From assembly GCA_039978895.1 (NCBI GenBank), contig JBDWAL010000046.1, forward strand, positions 62,001-126,000: a stretch of 64,000 nt of DNA. Direction: 5' to 3'. Source of the stretch: Aliishimia sp039978895 (GTDB lineage Bacteria; Pseudomonadota; Alphaproteobacteria; Rhodobacterales; Rhodobacteraceae). The notes beneath the pieces were generated by a model. It searched no databases and was not told the DNA's origin. It saw only the letters and a program-made list of their open reading frames with translations. Of this stretch, positions 1-8,493 are shown piece after piece. The translations under genes and the position numbers were made by a program. Each line of letters starts with the position of its first letter. The stretch's first letter is position 1.

Positions 1-1446
1 GTCCATCGTGGGTTGCTTGAACTCGGCCTCTTCTTGGGCGGACCATGTTCCACCACCTCGCTCAATCGCGTCTCGTTTCACGGTCGCCAAAACACCTGCA
101 GCCTGCGGGCCGCCCATGACTGAAATCCGCGAATTGGGCCAACTCCACAAGAACCGAGGGCTGAAGGCGCGTCCCGCCATTCCATAGTTTCCGGCCCCAA
201 ATGAGCCACCAACCAACATGGTGATTTTTGGCACCGACGTCGTCGCCACAGCCGTCACCATCTTGGCCCCGTGCCGCGCAATGCCTTCGTTTTCGTATTT
301 TTGGCCAACCATAAATCCTGTGATATTCTGCAAGAAAACCAGCGGAATACGACGCGCGGAGCAAAGCTCAATGAAGTGCGCGCCCTTTTGGGCCGCCTCC
401 GAAAATAGTACACCGTTGTTGGCGATGATCCCGACAGGCCAGCCATCTACATGAGCGAACCCGGTGACCAATGTTTCCCCAAAGCGCGCTTTGAATTCGT
501 CAAAACGCGACCCGTCCACAACCCGCGCGATGACTTCGCGAATATCATAGGGGGTCCGCAAATCGCCCGGGACAACGCCCAAAATTTCGCTTGGATCATA
601 AGCCGGGGCTTCCGAGCTCTGCCGCAAGGTCGTATGTGACGCGTTCGCCCCGAGTGAGCCGACAGCTTGCCGCGCCAATGCAAGCGCGTGCGCGTCATCT
701 TCTGCCAAGTAATCAGCCACGCCGGATAACCGTGTGTGCACATCGCCGCCGCCCAAATCCTCTGCAGATACGATTTCACCGGTCGCCGCTTTCACCAGCG
801 GGGGACCTGCCAAGAAAATCGTCCCTTGTTCCTTCACGATAATCGTCACGTCAGACATCGCAGGCACATACGCCCCACCCGCAGTGCACGACCCCATGAC
901 GACCGCGATCTGCGGGATTCCCTTGGCGCTCATGTTTGCTTGATTAAAGAAGATACGCCCAAAATGATCCCGGTCTGGAAACACTTCGTCTTGATTGGGC
1001 AGGTTCGCCCCACCGCTATCAACCAGATAAATACATGCGAGCTGATTGGCTTCCGCGATCTCTTGGGCGCGCAGGTGCTTCTTGACGGAGAGCGGATAAT
1101 ACGTGCCCCCCTTCACTGTCGCATCATTGCACACGACCATCACGTCGCGCCCATGCACACGGCCGATCCCAGCGATCACACCCGCTGCCGGGGCTGCACC
1201 GCCATATAGCCCATGCGCAGCCGTTGCGCCGATTTCCAGGAACGCAGACCCCGCATCCAGCAAGTTCGCGACCCGTTCACGTGGCAACATCTTACCGCGC
1301 GATAAATGGCGTGCGCGAGATTTCTCGCCGCCGCCCAAGGTCGCCGCCTCTGCTGCGGCTTGTACTTCGGCCAACGCGTCTAGATGCGCCGCTTGGTTGG
1401 CTTTAAACGCCTCAGATGACGGGATAATTTGCGAGTTCAGCTTCAT
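1..1446 (-). CDS. mccB: Methylcrotonoyl-CoA carboxylase, carboxyltransferase (beta) subunit, 3' end cut off
   Basis: Carboxyltransferase subunit of the biotin enzyme that converts 3-methylcrotonyl-CoA to 3-methylglutaconyl-CoA in leucine breakdown; it works with a biotinylated alpha subunit that is not in this window. The visible 482 residues hold a carboxyltransferase N-terminal half with VDSGGANLPNQ near residue 145 and GSCTAGGAYVPAMSD near 185, followed by GTIFLAGPPLV and KAATGEIVSAEDLGG, and a C-terminal half with GGSFGAGNYGMAGRAF. Relatives are about 530 residues, so about 50 are lost beyond position 1. The start ATG overlaps the stop of the upstream small gene (ATGA), and ivd lies just before that, which makes a leucine-degradation operon. 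The pairing with ivd favours methylcrotonoyl-CoA over propionyl-CoA as substrate; I infer this from context. Confidence 0.93.
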   Translation of the reverse strand, partial: MKLNSQIIPSSEAFKANQAAHLDALAEVQAAAEAATLGGGEKSRARHLSRGKMLPRERVANLLDAGSAFLEIGATAAHGLYGGAAPAAGVIAGIGRVHGRDVMVVCNDATVKGGTYYPLSVKKHLRAQEIAEANQLACIYLVDSGGANLPNQDEVFPDRDHFGRIFFNQANMSAKGIPQIAVVMGSCTAGGAYVPAMSDVTIIVKEQGTIFLAGPPLVKAATGEIVSAEDLGGGDVHTRLSGVADYLAEDDAHALALARQAVGSLGANASHTTLRQSSEAPAYDPSEILGVVPGDLRTPYDIREVIARVVDGSRFDEFKARFGETLVTGFAHVDGWPVGIIANNGVLFSEAAQKGAHFIELCSARRIPLVFLQNITGFMVGQKYENEGIARHGAKMVTAVATTSVPKITMLVGGSFGAGNYGMAGRAFSPRFLWSWPNSRISVMGGPQAAGVLATVKRDAIERGGGTWSAQEEAEFKQPTMD

Positions 1447-1826
1447 GACACCACCTCAATTCGGCGTAAGCGATGGCAAAACATCACCGCAGGGAAAACA
1501 AATAAAAACGCGACAATCAGGAAGCCCATGACATTCGGGCCGCCATTGGAGCCCTCAGGACGCGATAGCCCCGGAACAAGCTCAACCAATCTGGCGCCAA
1601 TTAAGGCAACAACCAGAAACACAAAAATCTGAAAGAAAGACACTGCAAAATGGCCACGACTGGCCAATCGCAACTTTTCAGAACAGCCCGCGCAGACATG
1701 ATGGTCTTTGGGACCATGGAAGCTGCCCCGGATGGGCCGGGTGCGTTCAAAATCCGTCGCGGGTTGAAGTGCCGCGCAAGATGGGCATCGATACCCAGCC
1801 AGTTTGCTGTATAGACTGACAGTCAT
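1443..1826 (-). CDS. Small zinc-ribbon-like membrane protein in the leucine operon
   Basis: A 127-residue protein of unknown function. The N-terminus carries two CxxC pairs (Cys14/Cys17 and Cys45/Cys48) typical of a zinc ribbon. Two hydrophobic segments follow, at about 62-82 and 99-118, and the tail is short and basic, so this is probably an inner-membrane protein with a cytoplasmic metal knuckle. I chose the ATG at 1826 because an AAGGA ribosome-binding site lies 8 bases upstream; longer versions run into the end of ivd. It lies 49 bases after ivd and overlaps the mccB start by four bases, so it is probably co-translated with mccB. No known step of leucine catabolism needs such a protein, and I do not assign a role. 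Confidence 0.75.
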   Translation of the reverse strand: MTVSLYSKLAGYRCPSCAALQPATDFERTRPIRGSFHGPKDHHVCAGCSEKLRLASRGHFAVSFFQIFVFLVVALIGARLVELVPGLSRPEGSNGGPNVMGFLIVAFLFVFPAVMFCHRLRRIEVVS

Positions 1827-1875
1827 CGTGCGAGTCCTTGGAACCGCGCAACGTTGTGTCGGCGCGCCATGCCCA

Positions 1876-3039
1876 TCAGCCCATCTCCGCGACCAGTTCC
1901 CGTCCAATCAACATGCGGCGGATTTCAGATGTGCCCGCACCGATTTCCATCAATTTGGCGTCCCGGAAAATACGGCTCACAGGACTATCCGACAAGTAGC
2001 CCGCGCCGCCCATTGCTTGCACGGCTTGGTGTGCCTGTTTCATGGCCTCTTCGGAGGCATATAAACAGCATGCGGCAGCATCTTGACGGGTCACATCGCC
2101 CCGATCGCACGCCTTGGCCACCTCATAAACATAGGCACGCGCGGAATTCATCGCCGTATACATATCTGCGATCTTGCCTTGCATCAGCTGGAACGACCCA
2201 ATCGGCTGCCCGAATTGTTTACGTTCTGCCATATACGGCATGATTTCATCCAGACATGCAGCGATGATCCCGGTCCCGATCCCTGCAAGAACAACACGTT
2301 CGTAGTCAAGGCCCGACATCAGAACTTGAACCCCGCGCCCCTCTTCGCCGAGCACGTTTTCGAATGGGACTTCGACATCTTCAAAGATCAATTCTGCCGT
2401 GTTCGACCCGCGCATCCCCAGCTTTTCAAAATGCGGAGACGTGGTGAAGCCTGTCATGGATTTTTCGATCAGGAAGGCGGTAATCCCGCGCGATCCGGCA
2501 TCAGGGTCCGTCTTGGCGTAAACCACAAGCGTGTCTGCGTCCGGGCCGTTGGTGATCCAGTATTTGCTGCCATTCAGGCGGTAATGGTCGTTGCGTTTTT
2601 CCGCGCGCAGCTTCATCGAAACCACGTCCGACCCGGCAGAGGCTTCTGACATTGCCAGCGCCCCGACATGTTCGCCCGACACAAGGCCCGGCAGGAACTT
2701 TGCACGCTGTTCATCCGTGCCGTTCAACTTGATTTGGTTCACACATAAATTCGAATGCGCCCCATAAGACAGTGACACAGATGCCGAAGCCCGCGCGACT
2801 TCCTCAACGGCGACGGTATGAGCAAGGTATCCCATGCCAGCGCCGCCAAACTCTTCGTCCACTGTGATGCCCAACAGGCCCAAGTCGCCCATTTCGCGCC
2901 ACAGCTCATGCGGAAATTCGTTTTTCGCGTCGATCTCTTGTGCCATGGGGCGGACGCGTTCTTGCGCCCATTTGTGCACCATCTCACGCAAAGCGTTGAC
3001 GTCTTCCCCAAGATCAAACCGCATTGTCGCACTAAACAT
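1876..3039 (-). CDS. ivd: Isovaleryl-CoA dehydrogenase
   Basis: FAD-dependent acyl-CoA dehydrogenase that oxidises isovaleryl-CoA to 3-methylcrotonyl-CoA, passing electrons to ETF; this is the step before MccAB. The 387-residue chain shows the family blocks: AMSEASAGSDV and YWITNGPDADTLVVYAKT for flavin and substrate binding, and MGGAGYLSDSPVSRIFRDAK near the C-terminus. The catalytic Glu is in SGLDYERVVLAG (about residue 247), the helix position characteristic of isovaleryl-CoA rather than medium-chain dehydrogenases. I prefer the ATG at 3039: a GGGAG motif lies 9 bases upstream, whereas it abuts the in-frame ATG at 3048 directly. A palindrome at 3059-3072 lies just upstream and may be an operator. 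Confidence 0.93.
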   Translation of the reverse strand: MFSATMRFDLGEDVNALREMVHKWAQERVRPMAQEIDAKNEFPHELWREMGDLGLLGITVDEEFGGAGMGYLAHTVAVEEVARASASVSLSYGAHSNLCVNQIKLNGTDEQRAKFLPGLVSGEHVGALAMSEASAGSDVVSMKLRAEKRNDHYRLNGSKYWITNGPDADTLVVYAKTDPDAGSRGITAFLIEKSMTGFTTSPHFEKLGMRGSNTAELIFEDVEVPFENVLGEEGRGVQVLMSGLDYERVVLAGIGTGIIAACLDEIMPYMAERKQFGQPIGSFQLMQGKIADMYTAMNSARAYVYEVAKACDRGDVTRQDAAACCLYASEEAMKQAHQAVQAMGGAGYLSDSPVSRIFRDAKLMEIGAGTSEIRRMLIGRELVAEMG

Positions 3040-3058
3040 GGTGCGCATCTCCCATTAT

Positions 3059-3072
3059 TGAACGCTTGTTCA
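3059..3072. promoter_or_regulatory. Palindromic operator candidate before ivd
   Basis: Perfect inverted repeat TGAAC-GCTT-GTTCA, centred about 27 bases upstream of the ivd start. Size and symmetry fit a TetR-type dimer site. That it controls leucine-degradation genes is inference; no regulator gene is adjacent. Confidence 0.4.
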
Positions 3073-3223
3073 TATTTAGGCAGAGCCGAACCTTAGGTCA
3101 ACCCATCCTTGCGCATAGAGGTCAATCAACACGATTAAAGATCACATGCGAAAACACGCGTTCCCCTTGCAAACAACGCAAAGATAGCAATGACACCCAA
3201 GCGGCACAGCATGCAAAAGATGT

Positions 3224-4390
3224 TTATCCTGCCAGCCGTTCCAAGAGTTTTTCCATGAAGGCGTGACCTGCGTTAAATTGCTGAACCGTCACAAATTCAT
3301 TTGGTTGATGCGCTTGATCGACGGATCCGGGCCCGCAAACGACCGACGAATACCCAGCAGCTTGAAACTGCCCGGCTTCAGTTCCGTAGCTCACAACGTG
3401 ATTGCCGTTATCGCCGGTAATCGCGCGGGCCAACTGTTCGGCCATCCCGTCTTCTTCAGGCCGCAATGGAGGCACTTTGAAATCTACATGCACTTTGATG
3501 TCAGTCGCAGGCTCAATGGCCTGCATATTGGCGCGTATTTCTGCAATCTTGTCGTAATAGGCTTTCTGCAAAGCATCCAAGTCATCGCCCGGAACCGCCC
3601 TAAACCCCATGGCAAACGTACAATCCTTGGCAGTGATGTTATTGGCCGTTCCGCCTTGGATAATACCCACATGCCATGATGTATAAGGCGGGTCGAACAT
3701 CTCATCGACGGCACTGGGTGTTCGCGCGGCGGCGGCTTCGTTCATATCGTTGGCCCACTGGATCAAACGCGCGCCTTCATGGATCGCAGACACGCCCTTA
3801 TACGCGATGGAACTGTGGATTTCATGCCCGATAACATGGGTTGGATAGCCATATCCCCCCTTGTGACCCGTGACGGCGGTCATGTTGGATGGCTCCCCAA
3901 CAATTACGGCTGCACCTTTCGGCAGTTCCAATTGCATGGCCTCGATCATAGGCGGCGCGCCAGTGCATCCTATTTCCTCGTCGAAGCTGAACGCGAGCTG
4001 CAAGGGCGTTTTTAACGACGCATATTGTCCCTCAACCAAGGCCCACAGCGCGAGCGCGTCAAACCCCTTCATGTCGCATGTGCCACGCCCGAAGTACTTG
4101 CCATCCCGTTCGGTCACAGTCCAAGGGTCACTGTCCCAAGGCTGGCCATCTATTGGCACCACGTCCGTGTGACCAGACAGCACAATTGCACCTTCTTCCC
4201 ATGGGCCGACATGCGCGAACAACGCAGCCTTGTGAGGTTGGTTCGGATCGGGCCAACGATACGCCTTGATTCCATGAGCGCTAAGATAGCCTTCGACCCA
4301 ATCAATCAAAGGAAGGTTGGTATCACGGCTTACTGTGGGAAAGCTGATGAGCTTGGTCATCAACTCCAAGGGCGTCAAACGTTTGGGCAA
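3224..4390 (-). CDS. argE: Acetylornithine deacetylase (ArgE), M20 family
   Basis: Metal-dependent amidohydrolase predicted to release acetate from N-acetylornithine in arginine synthesis. The 388 residues show the M20 pattern: SGHTDVVP with metal ligand His74 and catalytic-site Asp76, bridging Asp106 in GRGTCDMKG, and the Glu138-Glu139 pair in FDEEIGCTG. An inserted dimerisation domain and a C-terminal QAHQPNEFV metal-ligand motif follow. The start is TTG at 4390, supported by AGGAG 6 bases upstream; the next ATG (4360) has no such site. It stands alone between ivd and the ABC ATPase gene. Close M20 relatives hydrolyse other N-acyl amino acids, so the exact substrate is less certain than the family. 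Confidence 0.88.
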   Translation of the reverse strand: MPKRLTPLELMTKLISFPTVSRDTNLPLIDWVEGYLSAHGIKAYRWPDPNQPHKAALFAHVGPWEEGAIVLSGHTDVVPIDGQPWDSDPWTVTERDGKYFGRGTCDMKGFDALALWALVEGQYASLKTPLQLAFSFDEEIGCTGAPPMIEAMQLELPKGAAVIVGEPSNMTAVTGHKGGYGYPTHVIGHEIHSSIAYKGVSAIHEGARLIQWANDMNEAAAARTPSAVDEMFDPPYTSWHVGIIQGGTANNITAKDCTFAMGFRAVPGDDLDALQKAYYDKIAEIRANMQAIEPATDIKVHVDFKVPPLRPEEDGMAEQLARAITGDNGNHVVSYGTEAGQFQAAGYSSVVCGPGSVDQAHQPNEFVTVQQFNAGHAFMEKLLERLAG

Positions 4391-4561
4391 AACCGTCTCC
4401 TATCGAATTAGAACTTGGAATACACACTCCGCCAAACGGCCCCAAGACACAATCCTTGCGGTCTAAAACTGTGGTTGGCGTTTGCTATGTCGGGAAGGGC
4501 AGCGCATCGTCTCTTGCTGCTGGATGTCAACGACATCTTGCCCGACCCTGTCTGCGTCAGA

Positions 4562-6394
4562 TCAGTATCCGCTATCAGTTTCCAAAATCAGATGCCCGGG
4601 CTCCACTTCGCGGTAAACTGAAGGTTCTGGCGCATAGTCGATACCGTGGATTGGCGATGGAATCGGCTTGAAGTTCAAATCTTTTTCCGACTTTCGCATA
4701 CGCGGATCAGCAATCGGAACAGCCGACATCAAGGCTTGTGTGTAAGGATGCTGAGGGTTCTCAAACACCCGAGCGCGCGGACCAAGCTCCACGATGCGCC
4801 CCAGATACATGACACCGACATAGTGCGACACCCGTTCGACAACGGCCATATCATGGCTAATAAACAGGAAGGACAGGTCCATTTCTGTTTGTAATTCCAT
4901 CATCAAGTTCAACACTTGAGCTTGCACGGACACATCCAACGCGGACACGGCTTCATCTGCGATGATCAGCTTCGGATTTAGCGCAAGCGCGCGAGCGATG
5001 GCCACGCGTTGACGCTGCCCGCCTGACAGCTCATGTGGAAAGCGGCGCATGAAACTGCGCGGCAATTCAACCCGATCAAAGAGCATTTCGACCCGAACTT
5101 CGGCCTCTCTTCCTTTGAGCGTACCAAAATTATGAATTGGTTCGGCGACTTGATCTGCCAGCTGCATTTGCGGATTCAATGATGCAAATGGATCCTGAAA
5201 GATCATCTGCATATCACGACGTTGCTCGCGTAAAGCTTTGGGGTTCAATCCCAATATATCTGTGCCGCCCATGTCAATGGAGCCCGATAAAGGTTCAACC
5301 AAACGCAAAATAGAACGCCCTGCGGTGGATTTCCCACACCCGGATTCGCCAACAAGGCTTAGCGTTTGCCCTTTGTTGATAGTGAAGGACAGATCCTCAA
5401 CAGCGTGAACGTTGGCAACCGTTTGGCGAAAAAAGCCGCCCTTGACGGGAAACCGCGTCGTCAAATTCTTGACCGTCAGCAACACGTCATCTGACCCCAT
5501 GATTGGTTCAATCACCTGATCTTTCGCCCCGAACAACTTCATTGGTTCGGGCGCGACTTTGCCTTTCATTTCACCAAGCTTGGGAACTGCAGCCAGAAGT
5601 GCTTTCGTGTAAGGGTGTTGGGGGCGTTCAAAAATGTCCTCGACCGTGCCCTCTTCAACTTTATTGCCTCGGAACATGACAACTACACGGTCCGCCATTT
5701 GTGCGACCACGGCCATATCGTGCGTGATGAACATAACAGCCGTACCGGTTTCGCGTTTCAAACGGTCCATCAGTGCAAGAATTTCCGCCTGAATTGTCAC
5801 ATCCAATGCGGTCGTCGGTTCGTCTGCAATCAACAGGCGTGGCTCGCAGGCAAGCGCCATTGCGATCACGACACGTTGGCGCATCCCGCCAGACAACTCG
5901 TGAGGGTACTGCGTCAACCGCCGTTCAGGTTCAGGGATGCGCACTTGGCGCAGCAATTCCAATGCGCGTTCATTTGCTTCGGCTTGGGAGAGGCCTTTGT
6001 GCAGTCGGACCCCCTCTGTCAATTGCCGCCCGACGGTGAACACCGGATTAAGCGCAGTCATCGGTTCTTGGAAAATCATTCCAATTTCGTTGCCACGAAT
6101 GGTGCGCATCAACTCTTGATCAGTTTGTGCAAGATCAACATCATCATTGTCTTTGCGGTCAAAAATCATGCGTCCGGATGCGATTGTGCCGCCGCCGAAT
6201 TCAACCAGACGCATCAGCGATAGAGATGAAACAGATTTGCCCGACCCAGATTCCCCAACCACACAGACCGTTTCACCGGGACCAATTTCAAAAGAAACGT
6301 CTTCCACACCGACAACTGGACCGTCTTTTGTTTGAAATTCGACCCGTAGGCCTTCAATCTTTGCGATTGGACCTGTGTCTGAGTGATCAAGCAT
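4562..6394 (-). CDS. Peptide ABC importer ATPase, two ATPase domains fused (DppD-DppF type)
   Basis: ATP-hydrolysing component of a dipeptide/oligopeptide/nickel-type importer. A single 610-residue chain carries two complete nucleotide-binding domains. The first has Walker A GESGSGKS at 47-54, signature LSGGMRQR and Walker B LLIADEPTTALD. The second has Walker A GESGCGKST, signature LSGGQRQR and Walker B LIIADEAVSALD. Each half ends with an oligopeptide-transporter C-terminal extension (QHPYTKALLAAVP and QHPYTQALMSAVP). This is the GsiA/YejF layout, in which separate DppD and DppF are fused. I use the ATG at 6394 because the alignable family start is there; an upstream in-frame ATG at 6457 would add 21 poorly conserved residues. 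The gene is divergent from the binding protein at 6695. Confidence 0.92.
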   Translation of the reverse strand: MLDHSDTGPIAKIEGLRVEFQTKDGPVVGVEDVSFEIGPGETVCVVGESGSGKSVSSLSLMRLVEFGGGTIASGRMIFDRKDNDDVDLAQTDQELMRTIRGNEIGMIFQEPMTALNPVFTVGRQLTEGVRLHKGLSQAEANERALELLRQVRIPEPERRLTQYPHELSGGMRQRVVIAMALACEPRLLIADEPTTALDVTIQAEILALMDRLKRETGTAVMFITHDMAVVAQMADRVVVMFRGNKVEEGTVEDIFERPQHPYTKALLAAVPKLGEMKGKVAPEPMKLFGAKDQVIEPIMGSDDVLLTVKNLTTRFPVKGGFFRQTVANVHAVEDLSFTINKGQTLSLVGESGCGKSTAGRSILRLVEPLSGSIDMGGTDILGLNPKALREQRRDMQMIFQDPFASLNPQMQLADQVAEPIHNFGTLKGREAEVRVEMLFDRVELPRSFMRRFPHELSGGQRQRVAIARALALNPKLIIADEAVSALDVSVQAQVLNLMMELQTEMDLSFLFISHDMAVVERVSHYVGVMYLGRIVELGPRARVFENPQHPYTQALMSAVPIADPRMRKSEKDLNFKPIPSPIHGIDYAPEPSVYREVEPGHLILETDSGY

Positions 6395-6694
6395 TCCGTT
6401 CCCAACCCTATTGGTACACTTCGCCTTTTTGCGGCTGTTTAGCGACGCTATGCGCAAGGTCGGGTCAGTGTCAAACCTGCAAGAGAGTTTCCTTTACGTG
6501 ATACGTTTGAAAGACTTGCATTTTCCTCAAAAACTGCTTCGATGAAGTCATTCGGTTTCGGGGGATACCAGAGTCGGGATGGCGCTACTCAAGCAGTAGG
6601 ACGTCTTGCACCCTTCAAATCGCGCAACAACCGAAGCTTGCACGAAGCAGGCTCATGATTCGGTGCCTTTTGGCACTCAACAAGGAGTAGACGT
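6395..6694. other. Divergent control region of the peptide ABC transporter
   Basis: A 300-base spacer between the ATPase gene (reverse) and the binding-protein gene (forward), which must hold promoters for both. I see no gene in it. A small hairpin, GTGCC-TTTT-GGCAC at 6663-6676, lies just before the strong AAGGAG ribosome-binding site (6682-6687) of the binding protein. I could not place -35/-10 boxes with confidence. Confidence 0.5.
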
Positions 6695-8413
6695 ATGAAA
6701 CTCAAAGCCCTTCTCATGGGAGCGATTGCTGTTTCCGGGATGGCGACCATTGTGTCGGCAGACGGACATAGCGGCGAACGCGCGCGCGACGGCGATGTAA
6801 AAATCATCTATTGGCAGGCCCCTTCTATCCTGAACCCGTTCCTTTCGGGCGGGACGAAAGATGTTGAAGCCTCATCGATGATCGTTGAGCCGCTCGCACG
6901 CTACAACGAAACCGGCAAGCTGGTTCCCTGGCTCGTCGACACGGTTCCAACTGTCGGCAATGGCGGCGTGTCAGAAGACCTCAAAACCATCACATGGAAT
7001 ATCACGCCTGGCCTGAAATGGTCTGATGGCAGTGACTTCACATCAGCGGATGTGAAATTCACATACGAATATTGCACGCACCCAGAAGGCGGCTGCGCTC
7101 AAGTAACAAAATTCGAAGGTGTAGCATCGGTCGATACACCTGACGCGTTGACGGTTGTGGTCAACTTCGAAAACCCAACGCCAAACCCATATGGCCCGTT
7201 TGTTGGTGGTGAAAACCCAATCATTCAAGCTGCCCAATTTGCGGATTGCTTGGGTGCACGTGCGCCAGAATGCACCACCCAGAACTTTGGCCCAATCGGC
7301 ACAGGCCCGTTTGTTGTCACCGAATTCCGTCCGAATGACGTGATTACGATGGCGGCCAATGAAAACTACCGCGACCCAAACAAGCCGGCATTTGCAACTG
7401 TGACTTTCAAAGGTGGAGGCTCTGCTGAAGATGCGGGTCGCGCTGTCATGGAAACAGGCGAGTTTGACTACGCTTGGAACCTGCAGCTTGCCCCCGATGT
7501 CATTCAAAAGATGGCCGAAGCAGGCAAAGGCACACCGGTTGCGGGCTTTGGTCCGTTGGTCGAGCGCATCATGCTTAACCAAACCAACCCTTCGCCTGAT
7601 CTGGCCGAAGGCGAGCGCGCCACAGCGTCAAACCCACACCCATTCCTGCAAGACCCAGCAGTTTACAAAGCGATGTCGCTTGCGATTGACCGTCCTTTGC
7701 TGGTCGAAGTTGGCTATGGCGATGCGGGTAACGTGACCTGTAACTGGGTTCCGGCCCCTGCGATCTTCAATTCTGAGAGCTTTGATTGCTCTACGCAAGA
7801 CATCGAAGGTGCCAAGAAGATGCTAGACGATGCTGGCATCGTAGACACAAATGGCGATGGTGTACGTGAGAAAGACGGCGTTCCGTTGTCAATCTTGTAC
7901 CAAACATCCACCAACGCTGTGCGTCAGGATTTCCAAGCCCTGATCAAAGACTGGTGGGAGCAAATCGGCTTTGAAGTCGAACTGCGCAACATCAGTGGCT
8001 CCGTATTCTTTGGTGGCGATTCCGGTTCCCCGGACACGTTCCAGAAATTCTATGCTGACGTGGAAATGTACGCCAACACGTTCAACGGCACGGACCCACA
8101 ATCCTATCTCGGCAACGGTCTTTGCAACAAGGCACCACGCCCGGACAGCCAGTGGCAGGGTGAGAACATCTCGCGCTTCTGTATGCCTGAGTATGACGAA
8201 TTGCATGCAAAGCTAACGCAGACAGCCGACATCGAAGAGCGCGCCAAAATCGGACGTGAGCTTAACGATATGTATGTCAGCAACGGCGGCATGATCCCTC
8301 TTGTCCAGCGCGGTCGTGTGTCCGCACACGCCAATTCTATGGGCGGCGTCGTTTTGAACGTTTGGGACTCTGAGTTGTGGAATGTCGCGGACTGGTACCG
8401 CGTCGGAAACTAA
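6695..8413 (+). CDS. Peptide ABC transporter substrate-binding protein (SBP family 5)
   Basis: Periplasmic receptor of the importer, 572 residues, beginning with a Sec signal peptide (MKLK, a hydrophobic run, and a cut near VSADG). Family-5 features include YWQAPSILNPFLSGGTKD, LKTITWNITPGLKWSDGSDFT with the following FTSADVKFTYEY, and DPAVYKAMSLAIDR. A calcium-loop-like stretch DTNGDGVREKDG is present. Eight cysteines fall in four local pairs (YC..GGC, DCL..EC, TCNW..DCS, LCNK..FCM), suggesting four disulfides in the mature protein. The start is fixed by AAGGAG 7 bases upstream. It is followed by a strong hairpin and then the two permease genes. Family 5 binds di- and oligopeptides but also nickel, opines and sugars, so the ligand is open. 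Confidence 0.92.
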   Translation: MKLKALLMGAIAVSGMATIVSADGHSGERARDGDVKIIYWQAPSILNPFLSGGTKDVEASSMIVEPLARYNETGKLVPWLVDTVPTVGNGGVSEDLKTITWNITPGLKWSDGSDFTSADVKFTYEYCTHPEGGCAQVTKFEGVASVDTPDALTVVVNFENPTPNPYGPFVGGENPIIQAAQFADCLGARAPECTTQNFGPIGTGPFVVTEFRPNDVITMAANENYRDPNKPAFATVTFKGGGSAEDAGRAVMETGEFDYAWNLQLAPDVIQKMAEAGKGTPVAGFGPLVERIMLNQTNPSPDLAEGERATASNPHPFLQDPAVYKAMSLAIDRPLLVEVGYGDAGNVTCNWVPAPAIFNSESFDCSTQDIEGAKKMLDDAGIVDTNGDGVREKDGVPLSILYQTSTNAVRQDFQALIKDWWEQIGFEVELRNISGSVFFGGDSGSPDTFQKFYADVEMYANTFNGTDPQSYLGNGLCNKAPRPDSQWQGENISRFCMPEYDELHAKLTQTADIEERAKIGRELNDMYVSNGGMIPLVQRGRVSAHANSMGGVVLNVWDSELWNVADWYRVGN

Positions 8414-8420
8414 TCGATAC

Positions 8421-8451
8421 GTGGCGCGGGGAATATCTCCGCGCCACTTTT
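8421..8451 (+). terminator. Intercistronic hairpin between binding protein and permeases
   Basis: A 9 bp stem GTGGCGCGG / CCGCGCCAC (8421-8447) followed by TTTT. It looks like an intrinsic terminator but sits inside the operon, 80 bases before the permease start. Such elements commonly let the binding-protein part of the mRNA accumulate over the permease part through partial termination or 3' end protection. Confidence 0.75.
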
Positions 8452-8493
8452 CATCGAGCAACACAACAAGACTGACGCATAAAGGCGCCACGC

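Noticed and set aside
7043..7582. Reverse open frame of 179 codons inside the substrate-binding protein gene
   Set aside because: Antisense shadow; the forward gene is unambiguous.
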